Positions 10,741-20,655 of a stretch of 64,000 nt of DNA are shown here, one piece after another (within the stretch, counting starts at the first letter, position 1; each line of letters begins with the position of its first letter). Source of the stretch: Apiotrichum sp. Y4204 (taxonomy: Eukaryota; Basidiomycota; Tremellomycetes; Trichosporonales; Trichosporonaceae); contig JAMYHL010000008.1 of NCBI GenBank assembly GCA_025531455.1, positions 310,001 through 374,000 of the forward strand, written 5' to 3'. The translations under genes and the position numbers were made by a program. The notes under the pieces were generated by a model. It was given only the letters and a program-made list of their open reading frames with translations. It had not been told where the DNA came from and searched no databases.

Positions 10741-12011
10741 CTATGCCTCGACGGCGCCAGCCCTCCCGGCATTGTCCATGCGCTCGACGACCTTGCGCGT
10801 GTTCTCCTTCACGACCGCCTCCATCTCCTCTTTGAGCGCAACGCACGCCTGCACGCCGAGGCGAAGCATCTCCTCGAAGCGGTCGACGTGCAGCCGCGTC
10901 TCCATCTGCGCGAGCGTCACCTTGTTGCTGGCGGGCAACGACGCGACGACGAGCATCGGCAGGTCCATCTCCTCTGGTGCCGAGAGGTCCAGTAGCGCCT
11001 GTTTCAAGTGCAGGCCGACAGACACAGACGTCACGTAGTCGAGCATCGCAACGCCAGCGTCGATCAGCGCGAGCGTCACGGCGTTGATGGCCGTCGGGAG
11101 AATGCCTGGTGTCAGCGCACATCACGTTTGAGGAGCGGGGTGTCTGAAGGGCGCAGACCAGAGCTGGACTTTGTAGATTGAAATCTCGGCCGTGGCTAGA
11201 GACAGACATGAAGAAGTAGCAGGCATATCGAAAGCTGTAAGCTGCATACTGCCCCAGCGTTGTTCATGGCGCTCATCCCATGTCCTCTCTTCCCACCCTC
11301 TCATGATACGCACCTCCATCAGCGGACAGAACCTGCACCTGGATGGCAATCTCCGAGCGGGGGTAGAGGTGGGTGAGGATGACGGGCTCGAATGTCTGCC
11401 GGATCGCTGCTCCAATCTCGAGAAGGCGTCTGATGTCAGCTATACCAATTCGATCATTAAATGTGAAGAGGAGAGGTGAGATCAACAGAGTCTCGACGGC
11501 AAACATGGCACGACCCCATGAGAGGAGCCAAGCGCGGGAATGACGGCCTTCCTTTCCTTGGACGGCAGATCGCCTCGTACACCGTTCCCGAGACCCCTTC
11601 CCGTCGTCTTCACTCTCATTACCACCCGCATTCAAACCAAGCCCTCACACAGACCACATCCATCCTCGTCACTCCTCCAGTACTCACTTATCGCCCCTAC
11701 TCCGCCCCCGCCCCTGTCCTCCTCCCTGAGCCCACGGCACGTTCCCAACCTCGACAACAACGCTCGCACGATCATGCGCAACTCCCGCACGCTGCCGCGG
11801 CTCCCGGGGCCCAAATACGGCAGCCTGCACGCTCGTCAACCCCTGCGTGGCGGTCGCGCTCCCGTCCGCCGCGGCGTGCGTCGCGAGCGCAAAGGAACAA
11901 GCGCGCAGCTCGTATGCCCGCCGGTTGTCGTGCCGCAAACCTGGGGTTAGTGGGGCAGAGGAGGGGAGACGTACCGGCAAAGTTGAGAATTTCTGTTCTT
12001 GAGCGCGACAT
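10741..12011 (-). CDS. RRP41: Exosome core subunit Rrp41/Ski6 (RNase PH-like)
   Basis: Four exons (11975-12011, 11688-11940, 11314-11429, 10741-11105) give 256 residues. The N-terminus MSRSRTEILNFAGLRHDNRR corresponds to the RNase PH entry; next come DGSATATQGLTSVQAAVFGP and EVILTHLYPRSEI equivalents (here EPVILTHLYPRSEI), and in the last exon TLALIDAGVAMLDYV, all diagnostic of Rrp41. It is one of six ring subunits of the RNA exosome that process and degrade RNA in nucleus and cytosol. An in-frame ATG exists eight codons upstream, but the chosen start matches the family. The second-to-third exon intron is 258 nt. Divergent to PFD4, 256 nt between starts. Confidence 0.9.
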
Positions 12012-12267
12012 TGGGGATGTTGGTGGGATGAGCAAGTGTTGTTGCTCAGAACTGCTCGATGGTGATGCTCAAGACAGGGAGTCTTGGAAGTTGTGGATGA
12101 CGAACTTTGTTATCCGGAGGGAGGATATAAATTATGTTGCAATGAGCATTTCCACCCAACTCTGGCCTCCACTTTGATGGGTGCGTGTGCGCGAACCGTC
12201 GACGCGCACAAGAGATGATGGACGTGTCTCGACATATGCAACACTACTCTTCATCACCACAATCAAC

Positions 12268-12951
12268 ATGAGTCTGGTGAGTACACACAACGACCCTCTG
12301 GCGACTAGAGGTGGTAAAGATATGCTCGCTCATTGTGCCCGTGTCCCGCTCACACTAGCTTGCACCTGAGGACGAGGGCGACGGTATTGAGGTGGCGTGG
12401 GAGGACCAGCAGCGCATCAACACGTTCTCAAAGCTGAACAACCGGCTCGGGGATATCCAGGACCAGCTCAAGGTCAAGGAGGTGAGTGTGGGAGTGAGGG
12501 AATGAGCAGCGGCGAGCTGCAGCTCCTTGTTGGTCAGCTCCCATCCTCTCTCAGACTCAGTCGCTGACAGCCAGGAGGAGAAGGAGTACTACGACGACCT
12601 GAACATGGAGCTCGAGCTGTCTGACCTTCCGTCGATCCAGTACAAGATTGGCGAGGCGTTCTTTGACCTGTCTATACCGGCCGCACGGAAGCAGCTGCGC
12701 GCAGACATCAAGCGCTACGACGGGGAAATTGGCGCACTGAAAAAGCAGGCAGAGGAGTGCGAGGCGGGGATGAAGGAGCTCAAGGTTCATCTGTGAGTGT
12801 CTGGCGTGGATGCTGATGCCTGCTGCATTCTCGAGTGGCGAAGCAGGCGACATCAAGCGCAATCGAGGTTGATGGCACAAACTCTCCGCTGACACTCGCC
12901 AGGTACGCAAAGTTCGGCAAGCAGATCAACCTTGAGACAGGGCCCGACTAG
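12268..12951 (+). CDS. GIM3: Prefoldin subunit 4
   Basis: Four exons (12268-12276, 12359-12481, 12575-12792, 12903-12951) give 132 residues. The sequence VAWEDQQRINTFSKLNNRL followed by a beta-hairpin centred on IQYKIGEAFFDL and a second coiled coil ending in YAKFGKQINLE is the beta-type prefoldin 4 pattern. Prefoldin passes nascent actin and tubulin to the cytosolic chaperonin. The first exon carries only ATG plus two codons. Convergent with the release-factor-like gene, with 90 nt between stops; an ATGCAT word sits 16 nt after this stop. Confidence 0.92.
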
Positions 12952-13041
12952 GCTCTGGCAGTGTAGCATGCATGGTTATATTATAGTACAGTGGACAGTG
13001 TACAATGTGTGAGGTGTGTTACTACTGCTCTCCGCTCGGCA

Positions 13042-14011
13042 CTACTTAGTCTCATTCTCCCCCGTCTCAGCCTCCTCGGCGTTCTTCCTCCGCTTGATCT
13101 TCTTCACACGGTTGGCCTTACGCCTGCGCTCCTTCTCCCACCGCAGTTCCTGCTTGGACCACAGGCGCGCCTCGGCCGCAAGCCGTTCCTTCTTAGACAG
13201 CTTCTCTTCGCCTTTGCCCTCTTCCGCTCCATCCGCCTCCGCCAAGCTCCTCTCCACATCCTGTTGCTGGCCCGGAAGCTCCCCCCGCGCGCGCATCAGA
13301 TCCAGCCGCTCGCGCAAGATCTGCCGCGCCACCACCCGGTTCTGCTCGCGGCTGCGCGTCGGCTGCGACTGGATGCGAATGCCGGTCGGGATGTGACGGA
13401 GCGAGACGGATGAGTTGGTCTTGTTGATGGCCTGTCCGCCCGGACCGCGACCTTGATGTCAGCAAGACGCAGATCGAGATTACACGGGGAGGAAGAAGGC
13501 GAGCCAGAGTCCAAGTCTCCCTCGCTCTCATACCCACCTCGCACAAACTTCTCCTCCAACTCCGACTCAGGAACCTCAGGCGCCGCGTGCCGCGAGAGCA
13601 GGCGGTTGAGATGCTTAATACTGTTCTTCTGTGGGCGTCGTGGGCGTGTTGGCACGTCGGCAGTTGGGGCGCTTGACGGAGCGGCAGACGAGGGAGAAGC
13701 AGGTGTTGGCTACGATCAGATTCCGTCAAAGAACGAGAGATACTCACCAAGCTCATAAACACACCCTCCTGCACCTCCTCGCCCTCCCATTCCGCATCCA
13801 TAGCGACGTCGACCTCATCAAAGAGGTCCGCGGCGCCCTGATTCTCGATCCCGACCTCGATCTCCGGCGTCTCGATCTTATTAGAGGTCGAGCGAAAACG
13901 GCAGCCGAAAAGCGGAGGGAGAACCAGTGCGGCGGATATCCGCGCTCGAGCAGCGACTCCGGCACTCGCTCGTACGGGGCGTGCGAGCGCGAGGAGGGGA
14001 AGGCGGAACAT
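13042..14011 (-). CDS. Mitochondrial release-factor-like protein (GGQ domain, MTRFR/Rso55 type)
   Basis: Three exons (13748-14011, 13538-13709, 13042-13451) give 281 residues. The first 45 residues are Arg/Ala/Leu-rich without acids, a strong mitochondrial presequence. The domain [21 protein letters not shown] contains the catalytic GGQ at residues 150-152, followed by HIPTGIRI and SREQNR. No codon-recognition domain is present, so it is a codon-independent rescue factor rather than a stop-codon reader. The C-terminus is Lys/Arg-rich (KKIKRRK), as in ribosome-rescue members. The first intron was set at 38 nt with a CTGAT branch; a later in-phase acceptor would remove 27 residues of Pro/Ser/Ala-rich linker. 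Confidence 0.87.
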
Positions 14012-14368
14012 TGCGTCGCGGCGGTCGTTGAGAAGGACACTTTCAAGCTGTCAATTTGTCAACATTCTGACGAGGGAGTCTTGAGGTGGAGGCGGATTTG
14101 GCCGACTCTGTTGAGTGGTGGCATGGCTAATTATGTGGCTTTATTGTAGCTACCGCTACGCCGCGGAATCAAATGTATCATTGTCTCTTGGTCACTTTCA
14201 CCCTTTGTGCGACGCGCCTGAACGTCATCAAAACAAGGCTGCAGGGCCAGGAGAGACAAACACAAACAAGCACAACTGTCTGCCAAGTTTCATGACTTTG
14301 GGGCCATCCACATTCACAACCTCGCCATCCATTCACAACCATCACCTATAAACTCGGTACTTTTCAGT
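14012..14368. promoter_or_regulatory. Shared upstream region of release-factor gene and MTW1
   Basis: 357 bases between divergent starts. No recognised promoter motif and no coding exon. Confidence 0.4.
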
Positions 14369-15519
14369 ATGCCTCCGCGGAGATCTATATCACGGTCACG
14401 ACAGTCTCTGGCGCGTTCCGGGGAGGGGACAGCCGGTACCGCACCGACAGCTCCGGCACCAACACCGGCGACCCCCGTCCAACCTGCCGAACCCGTCGCA
14501 TCGAGCTCAAAAGTCACGCTCGACATGCCGCCACCGGTGGCAGACAGCATCACGTTCGATTACGTCTCCCAACCGCGCCTCCCACAGGTGTTCACGGAGG
14601 ACGACAAGGAGCGCCTGCTGAACGAGGTAGGTGGCCCATCCAACTTGTCTGACAGCAGATTCTCGGCTTTGCGCCGTTCAACGTCCTGCACGATATATCG
14701 GAACACGCGCGCAACAGCATATACCCCACCGTATCTGGCGTGGACGAGTGGGCGCACAAGATGGCCGAGGACGACGACGAGATGGAGCACGAGATTGATG
14801 TTGGGTCGGTCAAACTTGAGACACTGCTCGAGTCGCATGTCGACCGTGCGTTTGACAAGTTCACGGCGTACGCGTTGCGAAACTCGTTCAAGGTACCTGA
14901 TGGTGTGGAACTCGTGCTGGTGAGTTGAAGGCGTGAGCGTGATGGATGTGTGCGCACGAGAAAGCCAGATGATTGGTCAGCTCGCCCGAGCGCGTCCCAG
15001 GTGTACGAGTCTCAGCATCGCTGACCTCAGCCATGGCAAGCAAATGCAGACTATGATCGCGCAAAATTTGTCACTACCCTCCCCGATGGAGAAGGCACGC
15101 TTCTCGCACGCTTGGCCGCGCTGCGACGGCAGGTCGAGCAGGCCCGCCTCGTCCAACATCGCTTAGCAGTCGCGGAAGCAACGCTCGACCGTAAGCTCGC
15201 AATCGCGACGCAGCGGCGCGCACAGGTCGGCTTTGTGCACGACGGCCTGGTCGACGCGGGACTCACCCCGCTGCCGGACAAGGTTGGCGCGGTCGTGGCG
15301 TCGATGAACGGCATCCAAGAGCAGATAGCCTCTGTCGAGGTGCCGACACCCTCGGGGCCAAGGGAGGATGGCGCGTGGGAATCCGGCCGCCAGGCATACC
15401 TTGCCTGGGCGACGGGACGCGCCCTCGCGCAGGAGACGAGCCTCAGCGGCGTCGAGGCCGAGGTGCGGGCTGTGGGCACGGCGGACGAGGTCGCCGCTCT
15501 TGGGAAGAGTGTAAAATAG
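14369..15519 (+). CDS. MTW1: Kinetochore protein Mis12/Mtw1
   Basis: Three exons (14369-14626, 14659-14919, 15031-15519) give 335 residues. After a Pro/Ala/Ser-rich head of about 65 residues, LLNEILGFAPFNVLHDI and KLETLLESHVDRAFDKFTAYALRNSFKVPDGVELVLPW match the Mis12 domain: helix pair plus the ETLLE...DKF...YALRN signature. The rest is coiled coil. Mis12/Mtw1 is a core subunit of the MIND complex linking centromeric chromatin to the Ndc80 complex. The last acceptor (after CTCAG at 15030) was chosen because it gives the expected PW...DYD continuation; a nearer AG shifts the frame. Confidence 0.88.
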
Positions 15520-16401
15520 GTAGTATCGGTGTGGTAATGGAGTTATGGCATACGTTCTATGGTGATACACGTGCCGTTCCTTGCCTCTGACAGTTACGGA
15601 GACGAGGACGGTGACGAAGAGCACTGTGATGGGCCGCTCATGGTCGTCTCATGGCTGAGATTGCCACTGCCACAGATTGCCTGAAGGAGTGCCGGATATC
15701 CCACATCCTAGGCATTACGAAAGCGATGCGCCAATGATTCGACAAGCAACGCGATGAGTCGACTGGACGTGGGAACGCGTTCAGGTGCTATGAATGCGAT
15801 GGATAGTAAGCGCTGCGGATTGTAGCGTCAGTCCTCAAAGGAGAGAGTGCTAGGGTGCGAATCAGAGGTGGTGATGTGATGAATGGTGACAGCAGTGGGG
15901 AACGGACGGGCCAACACGCAGTTCCGCCGAGTGTGGGGCATATCGCGTTGGGGATATAGGGCATATGGCATGACGATGCATGCATACCTAGTAGTGTATA
16001 CCTATGAATGCTGCAGTAGTGGTATGCTACGTTTGTGGTTGTGTTTACGGAGAAGATCGGGAAGGTGAAGAGGAGAATGTTTTTCCACTCTGGCTCGATC
16101 GCGACTCGTTCCATGTTCCAGCACGGTCTGGTTCGCATGGTCCGTGCCCTGCGCTATGCCAACGTGCCGATCCTGTATCGCGTATCAAGCAGTGCTTGGC
16201 CGGCGGCAGCGCGGCAGTGACCAGAGTGGCGATCAGTTGTCAGCATCAACAAGGTTCTAGACTGGTCCGAAGTGTCTCAGCTGACCCGTTCTCTGGGTAT
16301 CCGGAAACACCACAGAGCAGGGGCCGGTGCGGAGAGTCTCAAGTCTCGAGTCTCAGAGCATCTGAGAAAGTGGCGGGGCCGAACCCTCCATGCTCCCCCC
16401 G

Positions 16402-16439
<38 letters not shown>

Positions 16440-16846
16440 AATGGCGACTGTGGGTGTGACCGTGTTGAGTGGGTGGGATCATGGGATTGCTGTTGACCAA
16501 CCAAATAGCAGCAATCCACCAAAGCCAAAGCGGCACAAACGTCATACTAATCCAAGTGGCCAGGTCGGCCAGGTCGGTAGATCGGGTAACTGGCAAATAC
16601 GGGCAATAATACCAATCCTGGGCCAATCCTGGGCTCTCGGCAAGGGCGTGCAGTGCGGCAAGTGCACCAAGGGCCACAAGGGCGTGGGTTCCCACCCCGC
16701 GAGGCATTGGTCTGGCCCCCTTCACAACAAACCGACCGCTCGCCGCCCCCGTTATATACACATCCACCTCTCCGTCTTCTATCTCGTTCTCCCTCTCGCA
16801 ATCCGACTCTCCAACGCCCCTCTCACCCAGCACAAACATCACCACC
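15520..16846. other. Intergenic, 1.3 kb
   Basis: I found no credible coding exon. It holds two overlapping ATGCAT words at 15976-15985, the (CTG)12 tract at 16404-16439, and a CT-rich stretch just before the next start codon that is likely its leader. Confidence 0.45.
16404..16439. repeat. (CTG)12 microsatellite
   Basis: Twelve perfect CTG units. The flanking frames do not form a convincing gene on either strand, so it is treated as a non-coding simple repeat. Confidence 0.95.
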
Positions 16847-17835
16847 ATGGACGTGAGTGTCGCCGCTGCACAGCACACCTCTCCCTTCAGCTCATCAACG
16901 CGACTTTCCCTCCCCACTTCCACGGCCCCCGCACTACCCCGCATGATCCCTGGCCGCGCCCTGTCCCCGCACGCCCACCGCTAACACGCAGTCCTCCAAG
17001 ACCTCTACTGGCAACCCCCAGACCCAGAACAGTGCGTGCTCCGTCTAGCAGCGGGCGGCGAGAATGCTGACAGAACAGAGCCCGTAAGTTGGCCCACAGC
17101 GCTCAGCGGGGTGTGGAGCAGCCGTGCCTTTACGGCCATGATCGCGTCGGACTCTCATTGGATGCTGGGACGGGACCACCGCAACGTTCCCCGCGGCCTG
17201 GCAGCGTATCGCCCGCCTTTCTTTCCTGGATACTGGATACTGACCGACCCAGACCGAGACCTCAAAGCACGAAAGTGCCTACGAGGGCTTCGGCACCAAC
17301 GACAGTGAGTCGCTGCGTACCGGCTGAGCGAATAGAGCCAAGCAAAGAGACTGCGGACCGCGCTGATAACAGGCACCGCCAGCGGTGGTTTCGGACGCAA
17401 CGCCGGTGGCTCGTCCTTCTCCCGTGCTGTACGTCTGCAGTATTCTCGTTACGTCTAGCTGACACGTGCAGAACCAGATGGGCACCGCTGACCCCGGAAG
17501 CGCCGGCAACGACGACGACACCAACACCCCCGGCCTCAAGACCGGCCAGTCGACTCCCGGCTACCGCCGTGACGGAGGTGAGTAGCAATGAGTGGCAGGG
17601 GGAATGCAGTTTGAAGTGCCCGTGTCCATCGGACGTCTCGCATTGCGCAGGGTAGTGCGTCGGCCGTGCACAAGCTCGCATTGGTGCCCCAGCATTCGCT
17701 CTGATCCCTCTGCGTTAACCAAGCTCCGTCCTATACCACAGTGCTAACTTCACAGAGGACGGTCAGGACGTCAACAGCCAGTTCCGCGGCCAGAACCTCA
17801 AGATCTCGAAGAACGACGACGAGCCCGAGATCTAA
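16847..17835 (+). CDS. Small hydrophilic protein of unknown function, seven exons
   Basis: I do not recognise this protein. Seven exons (16847-16852, 16992-17031, 17079-17083, 17253-17304, 17373-17428, 17472-17577, 17756-17835) give 114 residues with all phases closing. It starts MDSSKTSTGNPQTQNKP and ends NLKISKNDDEPEI. The sequence is rich in Gly, Ser, Asn, Asp and Thr (GGFGRNAGGSSFSRA, PGSAGNDDDTNTPG), has no hydrophobic segment and no cysteine, and looks disordered. Composition recalls stress-related hydrophilic proteins, but no family is claimed. The third exon is only 5 nt; without it the frame fails. Introns all use GT...AG with CTGAC-like branches. A preceding CT-rich stretch and CACCATGG context support the start. 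Confidence 0.8.
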
Positions 17836-20655
17836 GCGGCCGTCTCCTGTCATCGCTGTATTTTTCCCAAGGCCCCCAACTGCCCACGAGCTCGCCGTCG
17901 ATCGCGCACCTGCACCGCGGCCCTCTCCCGGTCTTTTGTGTAACACTGAATGAAGAGAAGCATGCATTAATCGCGAAGGAAAACGGAACTGACGTGGGAA
18001 TGGCTGATGATGATCGAACGGACCATACTGACGGTTGCCATGCGCGGCAGCTGGCAGTGTCCTGCACTAACTGCACTAGTCGTCAAGATCTCGAGGATCG
18101 TCTGTCTGCGCAGCCGCCCCATGATCTTTGAAACGCTACAAGTTCTTCCCTTCCGGCTGTATTGACCTCGATCGGCGGATCGACGGAACGGAAGACGCTT
18201 CGGTACGCGCATCACAACTGAACTAGCTGATCTGCAGCTCTCTCGTGCCCTCTCCTCACCTGCTCACTACCGCTAACCCCTGTTGATCCGCCAATCCGTC
18301 CGCCAATCTGTCGATCATTCCCCTCGTTCCTTGAGGCCTCCGAGCAGCTAGCGGCCCTGCGATACGTGATCTGCGCCCAGGAAAGGCTCGGAAGTGGATC
18401 AGTGGATCAATGGATCTGCGCAGGCATAGTCACCTCTGACGGTATGCCCTGGTATGCCCTGGTGAACGGTGCACACGTGCACACCCGCCTCCAACGAGCT
18501 GAAGACCTCGGAACCAGCGAAGGGCACGAGCCCGAAAGGCCGCAAAGCAAGTCCTCCAATCCTCCGGACTCCGATGGCATGCCACCACCTCTAACATACG
18601 AGAGGTCACTGTATTGCCTGGCTTATATGGCCTATGACTTGGCCTGAGATTCTACATGTGGCTGCTTGCTGTAAACTGGGCACGGGGCACATACACCATC
18701 GCCACAGGTACCGCCTTTCATCACAGTTCTGGATCGAAGCCGGGCTCGATAGACGACAGGGTATGCATGCCGATTCCAACGCAGGTGCTGCGTCGTGCCG
18801 GTGCAGAGCGCGTGGAGGCTCGGCCTGTGGCCTGCGGGCTGCGGATATGTGACAGCGCGACGAAACACGCCAGCTGTAGCTGCACAGTTCAGTTGGATTG
18901 ATGTCGTGATCGACGCGCTGATCGGCGATGATCGACGGCGAGTCTGTGTCGCGTATCGATCAATGATCTACGTTCACCTCACGCCGCGCGCTGTGCGCTG
19001 TGCACTGTGTGATGACTGCGTCGACGGCAGTGCCAGTGTCGCTTGCCTCCACCACTGCGAGCTGTGAGCCGGATCCCAACAAGGTCCAGGAGGGAGTGAT
19101 GCTGTACTGCATTACTGCATATGCACACCGCTGTCGTCATCTTGCATCTTGCCATCTGCACGGATCCACTACTGTTCACTGGTCGAGACCTCAAACATCT
19201 GCCCCTGCAGCCTGCGGCACCCACTCCTGAGCTGGATGCAAAATGTGTATCCGGGTAGCCAAAACGGGGATGCGGGTCATGTGGTCATGAGGTAAAACCT
19301 GATCTTATCTCCTCGATACTTGAATTCCTGAGGCCGTTTGGGGCACGGATACCTATCATGACGGGGCGCAGTCTTTGGACCTCGAGCGGGGACGAAGCGC
19401 GAAGCGGGCCGTGGAGGTTTGCTTCCCCTCCACGCCTTTCCTTTCCCGAAGTCACTGCCAACGAACTCGATTATCATCAGTTCCAGCTGCTGGAAGCCAC
19501 GTACTCCCGCGAGCGTCGGGCGGGGTAGTGCAGGATTTACGTAAATGGCGCAGATGATAAGCAGCGAGCGGTAATGTAGATGTCTTGTGCGGGACGGGCG
19601 GGTGATCGTCGAAGGGCCCGCCGGCTGTGGAATGGCGGATAGCGTGCAGTGCGCAGTGCGCAGTGGGCCATGCACTGCAGCGAGTGCATTGTCGTCATGC
19701 ACGCGTTGAAGCGAGGGTACCCAAAGGGTCAGGTCAATGTGAGCTCGAGGGACGAAGGACACGAAGCAAACGAGGATTGGATTAGGAAGCACTAGGGCTC
19801 AGAATAGGACAGGAGGAGGATGAGGGGTAAGAAAAAAAAAAGGAGAAAGGGGACAATTCACAAAAAAAAAAAAAAAGGATGTTGATGGGCGTTGGCGCGT
19901 TCTTTCGCTGCGAATTGGCTTTATTCTAGTGTCTTTTGTAGCACAGCTGCACGCGCCGGGGACTGCGCAGAGCAGGATCCCTTACTCGTGCACGCTATCT
20001 ACTACTTGTCCCATCGCGGCCCGCAATTCCATTCGTGCATTCTACTCTTCATCATCACGCCGACGCCCACGCCGCATCAGACAGGACCAAAAGGAACGGA
20101 CGGAACCCCAGTCTCGCTCTCTGGCCGTCGTCTCCTTGATCTCCTTGACTACCCTGTTGAGACAACTACGTAACACTCCCAAACAACTTACTCCTGTACC
20201 CAAACTTTGTTTTTACGACAAACGCACCCCCTTTCTTCGCCCAGTGCACAAAGTCGAGATCACAGAACCCATCCGTCCAAGACACCGAGGCACTCGAGTG
20301 CTCTGCTTGCTCGAGACAACGCTGGCCACCCGCTTTTTTACTCGAGAACTCGCCGCTTATTAGTGTTTAGCTTCTTACTCTCTTTTGTTCATCCACTCTG
20401 TCTGCCGCACTCGACTTCTCTCCGCTTCTCGCGGTCGTCGAGTGGCCATTTATACGTACCCCCACCCAACATCACACCCGTCCATCGCTCATTCCCCCCT
20501 CAGCCACCACCTGGCCACCTGGTTCCCACCCGACGCGCTAGAGTTACGCACCGCATTGTCTGACTTCCAAACGACGCGCAGAGGTCTCCACCTCGGTCAT
20601 TGCCCACACGACACCACATCCGCGAATACTTATAGCCCCCATCACAGTCCCCACG
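17836..20655. other. Intergenic, 2.8 kb
   Basis: No gene recognised. There is an ATGCAT word at 17962, two A tracts (10 A at 19832-19841 and 15 A at 19862-19876), and from about 20170 a CT-rich stretch that is probably the leader of the next gene. Confidence 0.45.
19832..19876. repeat. Two poly(A) tracts
   Basis: Ten A at 19832-19841 and fifteen A at 19862-19876, 20 nt apart. Low-complexity DNA in an intergenic region; possibly nucleosome-excluding. Confidence 0.9.

Noticed and set aside
16404..16439. CTG repeat as a poly-Leu or poly-Ser coding tract
   Set aside because: Frames through it start and stop close by and show no conserved sequence on either side.
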